From JASFQI01 sp050115555 (lineage in GTDB: Bacteria > Desulfobacterota > DSM-4660 > Desulfatiglandales > HGW-15), in the NCBI GenBank assembly GCA_050115555.1, contig JASFQI010000169.1, forward strand, positions 1 to 10,164: a stretch of 10,164 nt of DNA, read 5' to 3'. This document shows, one piece after another, positions 1 through 6,274 of the stretch (within the stretch, counting starts at the first letter, position 1; each line of letters opens with the position of its first letter). The notes under the pieces are model-generated. The model searched no databases, was not told the DNA's origin, and saw nothing but the letters and a program-made list of their open reading frames with translations. Both the position numbers and the translations under genes were made by a program.

Positions 1-109
1 GGTCCTGTTTCGGCCCTGAACGGCCTGGAAGCGCTGCATCAAGACATGAAAACAGTCAAAAGAAAGAAAAAGGGATTGCGATTCCTGCTCATCGACTACC
101 CGGTCGGCG

Positions 110-331
110 CTATCTCCCTTGAATCGCTTTGCGTCCATTGAACCGGACCGAAACGAGGACCAGGGCAATCCCGGCGACCTGAGGCGGTCCAAGGGCTTCT
201 CCCACGAGAAGCATGCCGAGGAGGGCGGCGGTCGCCCCCTCGATGAGGGTTGCGGCGATGGCAGAGCAGAAGGTTCTCACGGATTCTACCCTGGCCCAGT
301 TCCTCCCTGGGAAGATGACCTCGACCAGTAC
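110..331 (-). pseudogene. C-terminal remnant of an EamA/DMT-family membrane transporter
   Basis: On the - strand an open frame of 73 codons ends at a TAG (112-110). Its translation looks like the last two transmembrane helices of an EamA/DMT (drug/metabolite transporter) protein: a helix running SAIAATLIEGATAALLGMLL, then VGEALGPPQVAGIALVLVSV and a short basic tail. The pattern of a Glu-containing helix, a Gly-Glu pair, a Pro-Gln turn and a Gly-Ile-Ala-Leu helix is typical of the C-terminal end of this family. The frame opens right after a TGA (334-332), has no credible start codon, and is far shorter than the roughly 280-300 residues of a full transporter. No continuation was found in the other - frames upstream. 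I read it as a decayed gene fragment. The similarity is judged by eye, so the family is moderately likely and the pseudogene status more so. Confidence 0.5.
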
Positions 332-518
332 TCAGGTTCCCGAATGACGGGTCCCCATTGCATGGGATATGCTTCTCTTCCGGGCAGGGGTTCATACGTA
401 CAAAAGGGCCTCCCCATACCTACATCCGCACCCGATAGATGTCTTCCATCTCCGCTACAGGTCACGATTTTGTAGTCGGACTCTTTCTTAACCACTATAT
501 ATTGTTACCACTTTCTCA

Positions 519-548
519 TTGACACCCCATCACGTTTTCGGCTATCAT
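519..548 (+). promoter_or_regulatory. Sigma70-like promoter candidate for the LuxR-family gene
   Basis: A perfect TTGACA -35 hexamer (519-524) is followed after 18 bases by TATCAT (543-548), a five-of-six match to the -10 consensus, in an AT-rich setting. Transcription would start near 555, giving a leader of about 225 bases before the regulator's ATG at 781. It is the best promoter match in the window, but it is based on sequence match alone. Confidence 0.5.
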
Positions 549-668
549 ATTCTCGTTTAAGTAGTTTCCCGAAATCGACAATGCCAAAAAAAACCTAATA
601 TATTAACTATCAAAAGAGAAACCGTTTTCATTTTTACTTTCAACGCACGGTCTTCCCTGTCATGAGGA

Positions 669-697
669 ATGCCCCTCGCGAATGGCTTAGGGGGCAT
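669..697 (+). promoter_or_regulatory. Stem-loop in the leader of the LuxR-family gene
   Basis: ATGCCCC (669-675) and GGGGCAT (691-697) form a 7-bp perfect inverted repeat around a 15-base loop. It lies inside the predicted leader of the regulator mRNA, about 85 bases before the start codon. It is not followed by a T run, so it does not look like an intrinsic terminator. It could be an operator half-site pair or an RNA hairpin. Confidence 0.3.
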
Positions 698-706
698 GTG
701 TCACTC

Positions 707-731
707 ATCACGGGTGTTATTCATGCGTGAT
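707..731 (+). promoter_or_regulatory. Dyad ATCACG-N13-CGTGAT before the LuxR-family gene
   Basis: ATCACG (707-712) and CGTGAT (726-731) are perfect inverted copies spaced by 13 bases, close upstream of the regulator's start. A dyad in this place could be an autoregulatory operator, but its length and spacing are not diagnostic of LuxR-family sites. Confidence 0.25.
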
Positions 732-780
732 TTCCGGTGTGATCGTCTCTTCTAACTTCTTCTGCCGGGTTAGAGTAAAA

Positions 781-1905
781 ATGATGTTGGATAGACTGCC
801 TTACCAGATGTTGACCAATGTTCTCGAGGTCATCAGTACAGCCAATGATTCATTGGACGGCAGGCTGGTCAGGAAGAAGGCCCTAAACGCCTTGTATCGC
901 ACCATTTCCGCTGAGGGTGGGATTTTTTTTATGCCTGACGGGAGTGGACAATTAACCGATATCCTCCTCAAAAACCTGGAAAAGGCGTACTGCAATTACT
1001 ATCAGAATTATTATTATCAATTCGACCCTCTGCAATTGACACGGGGCCTGGAGAACGAAAAGCGGCTGACGTACCTGGAAAAGGCAATCAGCTATGATTC
1101 TTTTCAGCCCACGGAGTATTATAACGACTTTCTCAAACCCCAAAGGATACACCACAAACTCATTATTAACATGGTTGCTGAAAAGGAACTCTATGGTAGA
1201 ATCGTATTGACCCGCCCTCTGAAGTCCAAACGGTTTTCCAAAAGGGAAGTCCGAACGGCAAAGACCCTCTCACCTTATTTGGCGCATGCCATGGCCCACA
1301 ATGATCTTCGGAAAAAAATCAGGTTGAACGGAAGTATACTCAATTATCTTGAAAACCAATCATCCATGGGGATGATTCTCCTGGACGAATGCCTTAAAAT
1401 TGTTTACAGAAACCCTAAAGCGGATGAGATATTTGACAAATTTCATGTTGGAGATCCCGCAGCAAATCCATCAGACCCGATCTCTTCCCAGTTTTTAAAG
1501 GACTGCCGTGAAATCAAGACAGGCTTGGAGCACTGTCCTGTCGGAGGGATGACGACTCCAAGGTATAGTGAGGTCAAAGGCCGTAATCAAACCCGGCTCT
1601 CTCTCACATCAAAGGCCCTTGATAAGGGCTCCAGTTGTGAAGGCTCGCCCATGTACATCGTCTCCATTCAGGAGCAGTCGCCTGGAAAAATCAATCCTCA
1701 GTATCTGATGGATACATTCCACTTGAGCAAAAGAGAGATTGACGTGGTGACTCTCCTTATTTCGGGATTGAAAAACGCGCAAATCGCGGAAGAGTTGTTT
1801 GTCAGTGAGGTCACGATCAAAAAACATCTTCAAAACATTTATGACAAGGTGGGAGTCAGCAATAGAACTACGCTGATGAACAGGATATTCATTTACAATA
1901 GCTGA
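781..1905 (+). CDS. LuxR-family transcriptional regulator with GAF-like and PAS-like sensory regions
   Basis: This is a predicted DNA-binding one-component regulator of about 374 residues. The C-terminal 60 residues (about 313-370) are a textbook GerE/LuxR helix-turn-helix: LSKREIDVV, then NAQIAEELFVSEVTIKKHL and NIYDKVGVSNRT. The N-terminal half (about 20-175) looks GAF-like: a YYNDFLKPQRIHHKL stretch, then GRIVLTRPL, RFSKRE and LSPYLAHAM. This arrangement is seen in many non-quorum-sensing LuxR regulators. Residues about 185-225 (ENQSSMGMILLDECLKIVYR) resemble the start of a PAS domain. There is no response-regulator receiver domain and no obvious acyl-homoserine-lactone pocket. The ATG at 781 is preferred: an in-frame GTG at 727 has no ribosome site, although the site before 781 is also weak. 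As the only regulator here, on the same strand as the catabolic genes, it probably controls them in response to a small ligand; that link is inferred. Confidence 0.88.
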   Translation: MMLDRLPYQMLTNVLEVISTANDSLDGRLVRKKALNALYRTISAEGGIFFMPDGSGQLTDILLKNLEKAYCNYYQNYYYQFDPLQLTRGLENEKRLTYLEKAISYDSFQPTEYYNDFLKPQRIHHKLIINMVAEKELYGRIVLTRPLKSKRFSKREVRTAKTLSPYLAHAMAHNDLRKKIRLNGSILNYLENQSSMGMILLDECLKIVYRNPKADEIFDKFHVGDPAANPSDPISSQFLKDCREIKTGLEHCPVGGMTTPRYSEVKGRNQTRLSLTSKALDKGSSCEGSPMYIVSIQEQSPGKINPQYLMDTFHLSKREIDVVTLLISGLKNAQIAEELFVSEVTIKKHLQNIYDKVGVSNRTTLMNRIFIYNS

Positions 1906-2267
1906 TGTTTTGTTTTCAGGCGGGTTGTCTTTGATCTTCTAAATGATATTTCGTACGTTTTTCGCTTTCATACCCAAAATACTTGATCCATCTTTCCAAG
2001 AATATCGCTCCCTATCCATCCTCCAGCCGCAGACTCACCTCAGATTGTTTCATCACGTGCGGGGAACGTCCCATCCCATGCGCCGGCCATTCGGCAGGCC
2101 CTCGGTGTGACACCGCATGACCCGGGGGCAGGTCGCGGGGAATTCCGGAATGATCAAGAATAAAGCCTGCATGAAGGCCGCCCGCTGACCTCGCAGTCCC
2201 GCCATTGGCTGGACCGGGAATGCCCGAGCGGTTCCTTTTCAAATCCTCAGGCCATTAGAAGCCCCAT

Positions 2268-2297
2268 TTTAGAGGAAAAACTCTACTTTCGTATAAT
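2268..2297 (+). promoter_or_regulatory. Promoter candidate for the alcohol dehydrogenase operon, with overlapping dyad
   Basis: A perfect TATAAT (2292-2297) is preceded, after an 18-base spacer, by TTTAGA (2268-2273), a four-of-six -35 match. Overlapping the -35 is an inverted repeat TAGAG-N6-CTCTA (2270-2285), well placed for an activator or repressor. Transcription would start near 2304, about 115 bases before the GTG start of the dehydrogenase. A weak -35 with an overlapping dyad fits a regulated promoter, but this is inference from pattern only. Confidence 0.4.
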
Positions 2298-2408
2298 AGA
2301 CAGCCTTCACCTCACTTGCTAGGTTCTTCACACTACCCCGTTTTCGTCCCCACCCGAAACATACTTTCATGGTTTTCTTGATGACAATAGACCAAACCCC
2401 ATAACGAG

Positions 2409-2416
2409 AAGGAGGG
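2409..2416 (+). promoter_or_regulatory. Strong ribosome binding site that fixes a GTG start
   Basis: AAGGAGGG lies 4 bases before GTG at 2421. There is no suitable ATG nearby in this frame, so this site decides that the alcohol dehydrogenase begins with GTG. Confidence 0.8.
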
Positions 2417-2420
2417 AAAC

Positions 2421-3515
2421 GTGGAAATCAAAGCAGCCGTTACGTTAGAAAAATCAGCGGAATTCCAGATTATGCCATTACAACTCAGTGATCCCAACGA
2501 TGATGAGATCCTGGTTCGGATTACTGCGGTTGGCATATGTCACACGGATCTGGCCGCACGGGACCAGCACATTCCCTTCCCGCTCCCCTCTGTCCTGGGA
2601 CATGAAGGGGCGGGCATCGTGGAAAAGGTGGGGGCCCGCGTGACCAAGGTACAGCCAGGGGATCATGTCGCCCTGAGCTGGATGTGCTGCGGGGCCTGCC
2701 CATCGTGCAAGGCGGGCCGCGATCCTTATTGCGAGAATTTTCTGGCCCTCAATTTCGGCGGGGTCAGGCCGGACGGGACCACCACCCTGCTGAATGGTGA
2801 TCAGGTCGTCCATGGCTCGTTTTTCGGTCAGTCTTCTTTTGCGGATTACGCCCTGGCCGAAGAGCGGAATGTCGTCAAGGTGCCCGATGATGTGCCCCTG
2901 GAGATCCTGGGTCCCATGGGCTGCGGCATTCAGACCGGGGCCGGGGCCGTCATGAACTCGCTCCAGGCGCGTCCGGGGACATCCATCGCCATATTCGGCG
3001 TAGGCCCGGTGGGAATGAGCGCAGTGCTGGGAGCGGGCGTCTGCGGGTGCACCACCATCATTGCCGTAGACCTCAGTCCGGAACGCCTCAAGGTGGCCAA
3101 GGAGCTGGGAGCCACCCATACCCTCAACGCAAACGAAGTCAATCCCGTGGAGGCGATTTTGGATCTGACCGGGGGCGGCCCCAATTACAGCCTGGAGTGC
3201 GTCGGAAACCCGGCGGTATTCCGGCAGGCCCTGGATGTACTGCCCCTGCTCGGCGTGTGCGGTCTGGCAGGCGTTGTGCCCCCGGGCACCGAGGTCAGCG
3301 TCAATATGGACCTCATCATGAACGGCCGGACGGCTCGGGGGATTATCGAGGGGGATGCGATCCCGGACCTCTTCATACCCAAGCTTATCGAGCTCTACAG
3401 GCAGGGCCGGTTTCCCTTCGATCGCATGATCACCTTCTATCCATTCGATGAGATCAACAAGGCGGTGGAGGAAATGGAAAAGGGGCTTGTCATCAAACCG
3501 GTGTTGAAGCTGTAG
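2421..3515 (+). CDS. Zinc-dependent alcohol dehydrogenase, aryl-alcohol (benzyl alcohol) type
   Basis: This medium-chain dehydrogenase of 364 residues, the usual family length, should oxidise a primary alcohol to its aldehyde with NAD+ in the cytoplasm. Catalytic zinc ligands are visible: Cys40 in GICHTD, His61-Glu62 in GHEGAG, and Cys168 in GCGIQTGAGAV. The structural zinc lobe has four cysteines, Cys90, Cys93, Cys96 and Cys104 (CGACPSCKAGRDPYC). The Rossmann fold carries GVGPVG (193-198) and ends its second strand in Asp217, which favours NAD over NADP. The GCGIQTGAGA motif and lobe pattern resemble XylB-type aryl-alcohol dehydrogenases, so an aromatic or similarly bulky alcohol is the likely substrate class; the exact substrate is not readable. 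The start is GTG behind an AAGGAGGG site. An aldehyde dehydrogenase gene follows after 283 bases, forming a natural two-step oxidation pair. No key residue is missing. Confidence 0.93.
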   Translation: MEIKAAVTLEKSAEFQIMPLQLSDPNDDEILVRITAVGICHTDLAARDQHIPFPLPSVLGHEGAGIVEKVGARVTKVQPGDHVALSWMCCGACPSCKAGRDPYCENFLALNFGGVRPDGTTTLLNGDQVVHGSFFGQSSFADYALAEERNVVKVPDDVPLEILGPMGCGIQTGAGAVMNSLQARPGTSIAIFGVGPVGMSAVLGAGVCGCTTIIAVDLSPERLKVAKELGATHTLNANEVNPVEAILDLTGGGPNYSLECVGNPAVFRQALDVLPLLGVCGLAGVVPPGTEVSVNMDLIMNGRTARGIIEGDAIPDLFIPKLIELYRQGRFPFDRMITFYPFDEINKAVEEMEKGLVIKPVLKL

Positions 3516-3597
3516 GTGGACCGGGAGGTCATACGGCATCAGCCCCTGTTCCAACCGGATGTCATCTTAATCGGAGGTGTAAGAATCCAAACGCGCA

Positions 3598-3620
3598 TGA
3601 CCAGGGTCTCGCTCTGGTCA
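3598..3620 (+). repeat. Inverted repeat TGACCAG-N9-CTGGTCA
   Basis: TGACCAG (3598-3604) and CTGGTCA (3614-3620) form a 7-bp perfect stem with a 9-base loop. It is the first of five closely packed inverted repeats between the two dehydrogenase genes. It has no T run and does not look like a full terminator. It could be an operator or an RNA processing signal. Confidence 0.45.
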
Positions 3621-3631
3621 CCCCCGTTGAT

Positions 3632-3647
3632 GAAAACCGGTGTTTTC
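3632..3647 (+). repeat. Inverted repeat GAAAAC-CGGT-GTTTTC
   Basis: A perfect 6-bp inverted repeat with a 4-base loop directly abuts the left end of the palindromic element that begins at 3647. It may be a small operator-like dyad, or part of the insertion context of that element. Confidence 0.4.
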
Positions 3648-3718
3648 GTAGGGCGGGGTTTTACACCCCGCCGTGCTTGTCGCCAACCTTGCGGCGGCAT
3701 GTGAAATGCCGCCCTACG
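3647..3718 (+). mobile_element. 72-bp MITE/REP-like palindromic element
   Basis: The element begins with CGTAGGGCGG (3647-3656) and ends with its exact reverse complement CCGCCCTACG (3709-3718). Inside lie two hairpins: GGCGGGGT/ACCCCGCC (3652-3659 and 3665-3672, 5-base loop) and GGCGGCAT/ATGCCGCC (3693-3700 and 3706-3713, 5-base loop). Two back-to-back hairpins within short terminal inverted repeats, with no coding content, is the layout of a REP doublet or a very small MITE. No target-site duplication is visible. It sits between the alcohol and aldehyde dehydrogenase genes, where its hairpins could stabilise upstream mRNA or damp read-through. Genome copy number would settle its nature. Confidence 0.65.
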
Positions 3719-3720
3719 CC

Positions 3721-3741
3721 CGGCCCAACGAGGGCCGTTTT
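3721..3741 (+). terminator. Weak intrinsic terminator candidate between the two dehydrogenase genes
   Basis: CGGCCC (3721-3726) and GGGCCG (3732-3737) form a 6-bp GC stem with a 5-base loop, followed by TTTT (3738-3741). The T run is short, so termination would be partial at most. If active it would lower ALDH-operon expression relative to the alcohol dehydrogenase gene, or separate the two units. Confidence 0.35.
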
Positions 3742-3798
3742 CACGGTAAAAACCGACCACGCGAGACAACGCAAACATCCTTGAATGAAGGGGGTTAT

Positions 3799-5238
3799 AT
3801 GAAAACGTATCAGCTCTTTATCGGAGGCCAATGGGTGGACGCCGTGTCCGGTGCCACTTTCGATGACTTGAACCCCTTTACGGGTGAGCTCTATGCAAAA
3901 GTGGCAAAGGCAGACGTCCAGGATGCGGATCGCGCAATGGCGGCCGCTTACGCAGCCCGCAAGGAATGGGCCGACACCCCTGCCATCGCCCGGGCACAGG
4001 TGCTCAACAAGGCGGCGCAGATCCTGGGAACGAATCAGCAGGAGTATGCGGATGTCTTGATTCAGGAAGGAGGCGGCACGGTCGGGAAGGTGATGTTCGA
4101 GATCTCCCAGACCATCGATCTTCTCGAGACGGCCGCCGCGGACGGGAAACGGATTCTCGGCGAGACCTTCAACAACGATCCCACCAAGCTTTCCATGACG
4201 ATCCGCAGGCCGAGGGGGACGGTGGTCGCCATTTCCCCGTGGAACTTTCCCCTGATTCTCTCGATGTACAAGGTGGCATACGGCCTGGCCACGGGCAATA
4301 CCGTGGTCCTGAAGCCGGCCAGTGAGTCTCCCGTGATCGGGCTCAAGATCGGCGAGCTTTTTGAGCAGGCGGGGCTGCCTGCCGGGGCGCTCAATGTGAT
4401 CACCGGTCCGGGGAGCGTCCTCGGCGACGCCCTCATCGATGACGACCGCTGCTCGTTTGTCGCCATCACCGGCGAGACGGTGACCGGGCTTCACGTGGCC
4501 CAGAGGGCGGCCGCCAAGTTGAGGCCCTACACCCTGGAGCTGGGCGGGAAAAACCCGCTGATCGTTCTCGGGGATGCCGATGTCGAGTACGCCGTAAAAT
4601 CCACCGTCTTCAGTGCGTATCTGCACCAGGGCGAGATCTGCATGTCCGCCGACAGGATCATCGTGGAGGAATCCATTGTCGGGCCCTTCACGGATGCGCT
4701 GGCCGGCATGGTTCCCCATCTTCCTGTGGGCGATCCAAGCCTTCCCACCACATTCATCGGCCCGGTGATCAGTGACAGTCAGGTCCAGAAGATCGACGCG
4801 CATGTCCAGGATGCCGTGGAAAAAGGCGCAAAGCTCCTTGCCGGCGGCACCTATGAAGGCAGGCTGTATCAGCCCACCGTTCTGGCCAATATCACCCCCG
4901 AGATGAAGATCTATTACGAGGAGACCTTTGGTCCGGTCGCCTCGATCATTCCTGTGAAGGATGAAAAAGAGGCCCTCGAGGTCGCCAACGACACCAAGTA
5001 CGGCCTCTCGGCCGGTGTGATCACACGGGATCTGGAGAAGGCGATCTTTCTCGGGGAAGGCCTGCATGCGGGCATGGTCCATGTGAATGACGGCACCATC
5101 GACGCCGATGCGGCCTGCCCCTTTGGCGGGTGCAAGGGAAGCGGCATCGGAAGGGAAGGGGGCCGGTATTCGGTCGAGGAGCTCACCGAGGTGAAGTGGC
5201 TCACGATCATGAAGACGAAACGGCAGCTGCCGTTCTAA
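3799..5238 (+). CDS. NAD(P)-dependent aldehyde dehydrogenase, benzaldehyde/salicylaldehyde/vanillin type
   Basis: This enzyme of 479 residues belongs to the aldehyde dehydrogenase superfamily and should oxidise an aldehyde to its carboxylic acid in the cytoplasm. Key motifs are intact: the oxyanion Asn149 in SPWNF, Lys172 in LKPASESP, the general base Glu247 in LELGGKNP, the nucleophile Cys281 in HQGEICMS, and EETFGPV (374-380). The HQGEICMS form around the nucleophile resembles enzymes acting on aromatic aldehydes. One oddity is ITGETVTG (223-230), where most relatives have a GS(T) pair touching the cofactor; here it is Gly-Glu. The ATG at 3799 is chosen because AAGGGGG lies 4 bases upstream. 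The frame stays open further upstream, but only through the palindromic repeat. It follows the alcohol dehydrogenase gene and precedes the MoaF-like gene, suggesting a shared oxidation pathway. Confidence 0.93.
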   Translation: MKTYQLFIGGQWVDAVSGATFDDLNPFTGELYAKVAKADVQDADRAMAAAYAARKEWADTPAIARAQVLNKAAQILGTNQQEYADVLIQEGGGTVGKVMFEISQTIDLLETAAADGKRILGETFNNDPTKLSMTIRRPRGTVVAISPWNFPLILSMYKVAYGLATGNTVVLKPASESPVIGLKIGELFEQAGLPAGALNVITGPGSVLGDALIDDDRCSFVAITGETVTGLHVAQRAAAKLRPYTLELGGKNPLIVLGDADVEYAVKSTVFSAYLHQGEICMSADRIIVEESIVGPFTDALAGMVPHLPVGDPSLPTTFIGPVISDSQVQKIDAHVQDAVEKGAKLLAGGTYEGRLYQPTVLANITPEMKIYYEETFGPVASIIPVKDEKEALEVANDTKYGLSAGVITRDLEKAIFLGEGLHAGMVHVNDGTIDADAACPFGGCKGSGIGREGGRYSVEELTEVKWLTIMKTKRQLPF

Positions 5239-5376
5239 CCGCGGGAACACCTCAACCCGAAGGATCGGTTGGAATCAGCCCCCGGGGAACGGCCTTCTTG
5301 CCAGGATGGACCCTGTCGCCATGGGGCCGCCCCGGAGGGCCTTGCACGAACCTTATCGAGGACAAGGAGGATCATC

Positions 5377-6165
5377 ATGCCACAAAAAGAGGGTGAAACC
5401 GACTATAAATATGAGGATTATGCGGCTGATATGGCCTACCATCGCATTCCGACAACGACGGATCTGGTCCATCAGAAGATGAAGCTGACCCTGGATTCAG
5501 GCACGGCCTTTGATCTCGAATTTGTCCAGGCCAACGAGGTGAAGTGGCAGAGCGGATCCGAGAGCGGAACGGACTGGTACGAGGCCATCGAGGTCGCCCC
5601 CAGTACCTACTACATCGATATGACGTTTGCCAATGAGCCGAGACAGTGCCGCACCTTTTTCGTGAACACGGAGACACGGCAGGTCCTTTCCGTCCATACG
5701 GTCATGCGCGAGGGGGAGATCGGCAAGGAGCCCCGGGCCGTGCAGGATTTCACTCCGGGCGTGCTCGGCGATCCGTCCATCCCTCCGACCGGGATGAAAC
5801 CGGCGCCCACACGCGACCTGATCGGGCTCCGGGCGATATACACCTACAATCCGAATCAGTGCTTCGAGCATATCTATCTCAATGGGAAACGTTATGCCTG
5901 GCACTGCATCGTCGGGCCGCTGAAGGGTGAGTCGGATGTCGAGTTGCATATCACCTACAAGTTCGACGTGAACCAGTACATTTTTTCCTGGCGCGAGTTC
6001 GGCCTGCCGGTCTCCACCGTTTTCTTCCACAACTGGGATCAGATGCGGGAAACGGGGAAATTCTTCGCCCTCGGAGAAGACGGAGCCATTGCCAATACGC
6101 CTGCAGGCGCCCTGATCCAGAAGCTCTCCGTGACCTTTTATCCGGAGGAAAAACAGCCTCTCTGA
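5377..6165 (+). CDS. MoaF-like protein (two-domain MoaF N/C family), function unknown
   Basis: This is a soluble protein of 262 residues with no signal peptide or membrane segment. It matches by eye the two-part MoaF family. An N-terminal half (about 27-115) includes DWYEAIEVAPSTYYIDMTF and ends in a VLSVHTVM strand. A C-terminal half (about 148-255) includes GLRAIYTYNP, FEHIYLNGKRYAWHC, YIFSWRE and an N-TP-GA turn near 240-244. Both halves look beta-rich and lipocalin-like. Despite the label 'molybdenum cofactor biosynthesis protein F', the name goes back to monoamine-responsive moa genes of Klebsiella, and no cofactor-synthesis gene lies here. Its place between an aldehyde dehydrogenase and an SDR suggests ligand binding or a reaction on a pathway intermediate; this is inference. 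The start at 5377 follows AAGGAGG (5364-5370). The gene lies 138 bases after the ALDH stop. Confidence 0.72.
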   Translation: MPQKEGETDYKYEDYAADMAYHRIPTTTDLVHQKMKLTLDSGTAFDLEFVQANEVKWQSGSESGTDWYEAIEVAPSTYYIDMTFANEPRQCRTFFVNTETRQVLSVHTVMREGEIGKEPRAVQDFTPGVLGDPSIPPTGMKPAPTRDLIGLRAIYTYNPNQCFEHIYLNGKRYAWHCIVGPLKGESDVELHITYKFDVNQYIFSWREFGLPVSTVFFHNWDQMRETGKFFALGEDGAIANTPAGALIQKLSVTFYPEEKQPL

Positions 6166-6274
6166 TCATCGAAAAGCCGTCCTGAAAGGGTTTGCGCTGA
6201 AAGACGATCAGGAACGGGAAGACATTTGACGCAGATCTCCGAAATCCAGGAAACGCAACCAAGGAGGCCGACAC

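Larger units (their letters stand above)
332..780. other. Intergenic region upstream of the luxR-type gene
   Basis: About 450 bases with no gene I can support. From about 335 to 480 the sequence is GC-rich and may be scrambled remains of older coding sequence; a 69-codon frame on the - strand (495-286) resembles nothing I know. From about 480 to 660 it turns AT-rich and holds a sigma70-like promoter. From 669 to 731 it carries two inverted repeats just ahead of the regulator gene. No ribosome site plus start typical of a small gene was seen. Confidence 0.6.
1906..2420. other. Intergenic region between the regulator and the alcohol dehydrogenase gene
   Basis: A stretch of 515 bases without a convincing gene. 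It is AT-rich from 1906 to about 2020, then GC-rich from about 2025 to 2240, then AT-rich again up to the promoter candidate. The GC-rich core contains a 76-codon frame on the - strand (2242-2012) and two short palindromes, CGGTGTgACACCG (2103-2115) and ATTCCGGAAT (2142-2151). No known protein, RNA gene or clear terminator for the regulator gene was recognised. The core may be decayed coding sequence. Confidence 0.5.

Noticed and set aside
1..138. Open + frame from the left edge to a TGA (136-138), 45 codons, possibly the 3' end of an upstream gene.
   Set aside because: The peptide, with a Lys/Arg-rich middle and RFLLIDYPVG, matches no family I know, and its end overlaps the transporter remnant on the other strand. 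It could be real but cannot be supported from this window.
119..475. 118-codon frame on the + strand.
   Set aside because: Low-complexity mix of Gly, Pro, Arg and Asp with no family pattern. It runs antisense to the more convincing transporter remnant.
286..495. 69-codon ATG frame on the - strand.
   Set aside because: It has no strong ribosome site and no recognisable domain, and it overlaps the transporter-like frame. It was treated as non-coding or debris.
2012..2242. 76-codon frame on the - strand in the intergenic region.
   Set aside because: No ribosome site or recognisable domain. The sequence is rich in Gly, Pro, His and Arg, as expected from a chance frame in GC-rich DNA.
2478..3554. 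Long antisense frame opposite the alcohol dehydrogenase gene.
   Set aside because: The sense frame has full catalytic and zinc motifs. The antisense product is a typical shadow of a GC-rich gene.
3673..3798. N-terminal extension of the aldehyde dehydrogenase frame upstream of 3799.
   Set aside because: It would translate the palindromic element and a terminator-like hairpin. The ATG at 3799 has a good ribosome site and gives the standard family N-terminus.
3661..5250. Very long (529-codon) antisense frame opposite the aldehyde dehydrogenase gene.
   Set aside because: The sense strand carries all ALDH motifs. The antisense product has no family pattern and runs through the palindromic repeat, so it is a codon-bias shadow.
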